Positions 21,502 to 22,143 of a stretch of 22,143 nucleotides of DNA are shown here, in pieces. The notes under the pieces are model-generated. The model worked only from the letters and a program-made list of their open reading frames with translations, was not told the origin of the DNA and did no database searches. Source of the stretch: DATHSY01 sp046729855 (GTDB taxonomy: Bacteria > Actinomycetota > UBA4738 > HRBIN12); the NCBI GenBank assembly GCA_046729855.1, contig JBKPHM010000111.1:1-22143 (forward strand), given 5' to 3'. The position numbers and the translations under genes are program-made. Every line of letters starts with the position of its first letter. Positions within the stretch are counted from its first letter, which is position 1.

Positions 21502-22143
21502 GTGACGATACGGACCGATCCCGAGGGCAACGAGACCAACGCGCTGTTCGACCTCGTCGAGCTGGAGGGCCGTGAGGTCCTCGAGATCGGATGCGGCGAC
21601 GGCCGGCTCACCTGGCGGTACGCCGACCGAGCCGCCCACGTCACGGCGATCGATCCGTTCCAGGACGCGATCGCGCGGGCGAAGGAGCGGCTCCGTGCGA
21701 ACCTCGCGATCGACTTCCGGCACGTAGCCTTCGAGGACTTCGCCGCCGCCAGCGACGCTGACGTGTTCGACGTGGGGCTGCTGTCCTGGTCGCTTTGCTG
21801 AATGGAGCACGAGGGCATGGTCCATGCCCTTGAGCAGATCCACCGGCTGCTGAAGCAAGCTGGCACGCTGATCGAAATCCATCCAGCCATCGAGGTCCCG
21901 TTCGTCGAGGTCTGGTCGAAAGGGGAGCTGTCATTCCGTGAGGACGATCCGGGGTTCGACTATGAGGATGACCTCCGGTCTGCGGAGGAAGCGGTTGCGA
22001 CGATCCTCAGACGGGGCGTCTTCGTCCTTCATGGGCGCCGCCGATTCGAGTTGCGGACGCACGCCTCGTCGGTGAGGGAGTTCCGGGATCACTGGGCCGT
22101 CGTGGGAGCCTACGACCCCGAGGAGAAGGAAGAGGCGCTGGTC
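21502..22143 (+). CDS. SAM-dependent methyltransferase with an in-frame TGA, partial (candidate selenoprotein)
   Basis: From GTG 21502 (GTAGGG eight bases upstream; 21496 is an alternative) the frame encodes RTDPEGNETNALFDLVE, the SAM motif I VLEIGCGDG (26-34), the acidic ribose-binding AIDPF (D51) and then FDVGLLSWSLC, ending at codon 100 with TGA (21799-21801). The same frame continues directly with MEHEGMVHALEQIHRLLKQA then GTLIEIHPAIE, which is the rest of the Rossmann fold, and stays open for 114 codons to the window edge with normal codon use. The family often has Cys at or next to this spot (WSLCC, from memory). A ggtcc-loop hairpin follows at the proper distance. Alternatives are a nonsense mutation, a sequencing error, or restart at the ATG right after the TGA. 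The enzyme's substrate is unknown. Confidence 0.83.
21810..21832 (+). promoter_or_regulatory. Candidate bacterial SECIS stem-loop after the methyltransferase TGA
   Basis: Eight bases after the TGA, cgagggcat pairs with atgcccttg (9 bp with one G-T) around the 5-base loop ggtcc. The loop begins 17 nt past the TGA. In the E. coli fdhF SECIS the AGGUCU loop begins at the same distance by my count, and the GGUC element is what SelB reads. This is the closest match to a bacterial SECIS in the window. Confidence 0.45.

Noticed and set aside
19711..21882. A 723-codon open frame on the minus strand
   Set aside because: It is opposite the ScyD-like and methyltransferase genes, both with recognisable motifs; the long frame is a GC-bias artefact.
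1..22143. A changed genetic code with TGA as Trp or Gly
   Set aside because: Many intact genes here end in TGA and use TGG for Trp; only two genes show an internal TGA, each at a probable Cys position.
1..22143. CRISPR array, tRNA or rRNA genes, insertion sequence ends
   Set aside because: No repeat-spacer pattern, cloverleaf-like sequence, transposase motif or inverted terminal repeats were seen.

Overview
The window is uniformly GC-rich, with start and stop habits (ATG/GTG starts, frequent 1-4 nt stop/start overlaps) and gene families typical of a soil-type actinobacterium. These include an ECF42 sigma factor with its DGPF partner, a sulfite-oxidase-like/FNR/DUF6510 triad, a rhodanese-CBS protein, a ScyD-like secreted protein and an RsbW-like ATPase. 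I would place it in Actinomycetota, possibly a deep branch such as Thermoleophilia, but no phylogenetic marker is present to settle this. No rRNA, tRNA, CRISPR or complete mobile element is visible.

Layout. 1-1521 (minus) looks like a decayed two-component/ABC operon. A histidine kinase has lost its middle, an intact NarL-type response regulator overlaps its end, a scrap joins an ABC ATPase N-terminus to a permease C-terminus, and an SRPBCC gene runs off the edge. 1657-4249 (plus) holds an HTH regulator with C-terminal cysteines (SufR-like), a group 1 truncated hemoglobin and an S66 LD-carboxypeptidase. 4272-7040 (minus) holds the ECF42/DGPF pair, the rhodanese-CBS protein and a DUF2007 protein. 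7149-9293 (plus) holds the sulfite-oxidase-like gene (frameshifted), its flavin reductase, DUF6510 and a NUDIX hydrolase. 9322-11648 (minus) is an ABC exporter-type ATPase/permease pair. 11979-15766 carries a cysteine-motif protein, an RsbW-like ATPase, a zinc ribbon, ClpP and two convergent beta-propeller genes. 16070-18772 (minus) is a large MASE1-PAS-GGDEF-EAL protein. 18988-22143 holds an AHSA1 protein, a small membrane protein, a truncated DUF1963-like scrap, a ScyD-like secreted protein and a methyltransferase that runs off the right edge.

The most interesting signal is that two separate genes are each split by a single in-frame TGA. They are the rhodanese-CBS protein (TGA at 6524-6526, minus) and the terminal methyltransferase (TGA at 21799-21801, plus). 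The frame stays open and protein-like on both sides of each TGA. By my memory of the families, both TGAs fall where relatives carry cysteine. Each is followed at the expected distance by a stem-loop that fits the loose bacterial SECIS description; the second has a 5-nt GGTCC loop 17 nt after the TGA. This makes both genes candidate selenoproteins. No selenium-insertion gene lies in the window, and ordinary nonsense mutation or sequence error remains possible, especially because other genes here are clearly broken.

The sulfur theme is coherent. The rhodanese-CBS/DUF2007 genes diverge from the molybdenum sulfite-oxidase-like/FNR/DUF6510 genes, so a shared role in sulfur or redox stress is a reasonable inference.
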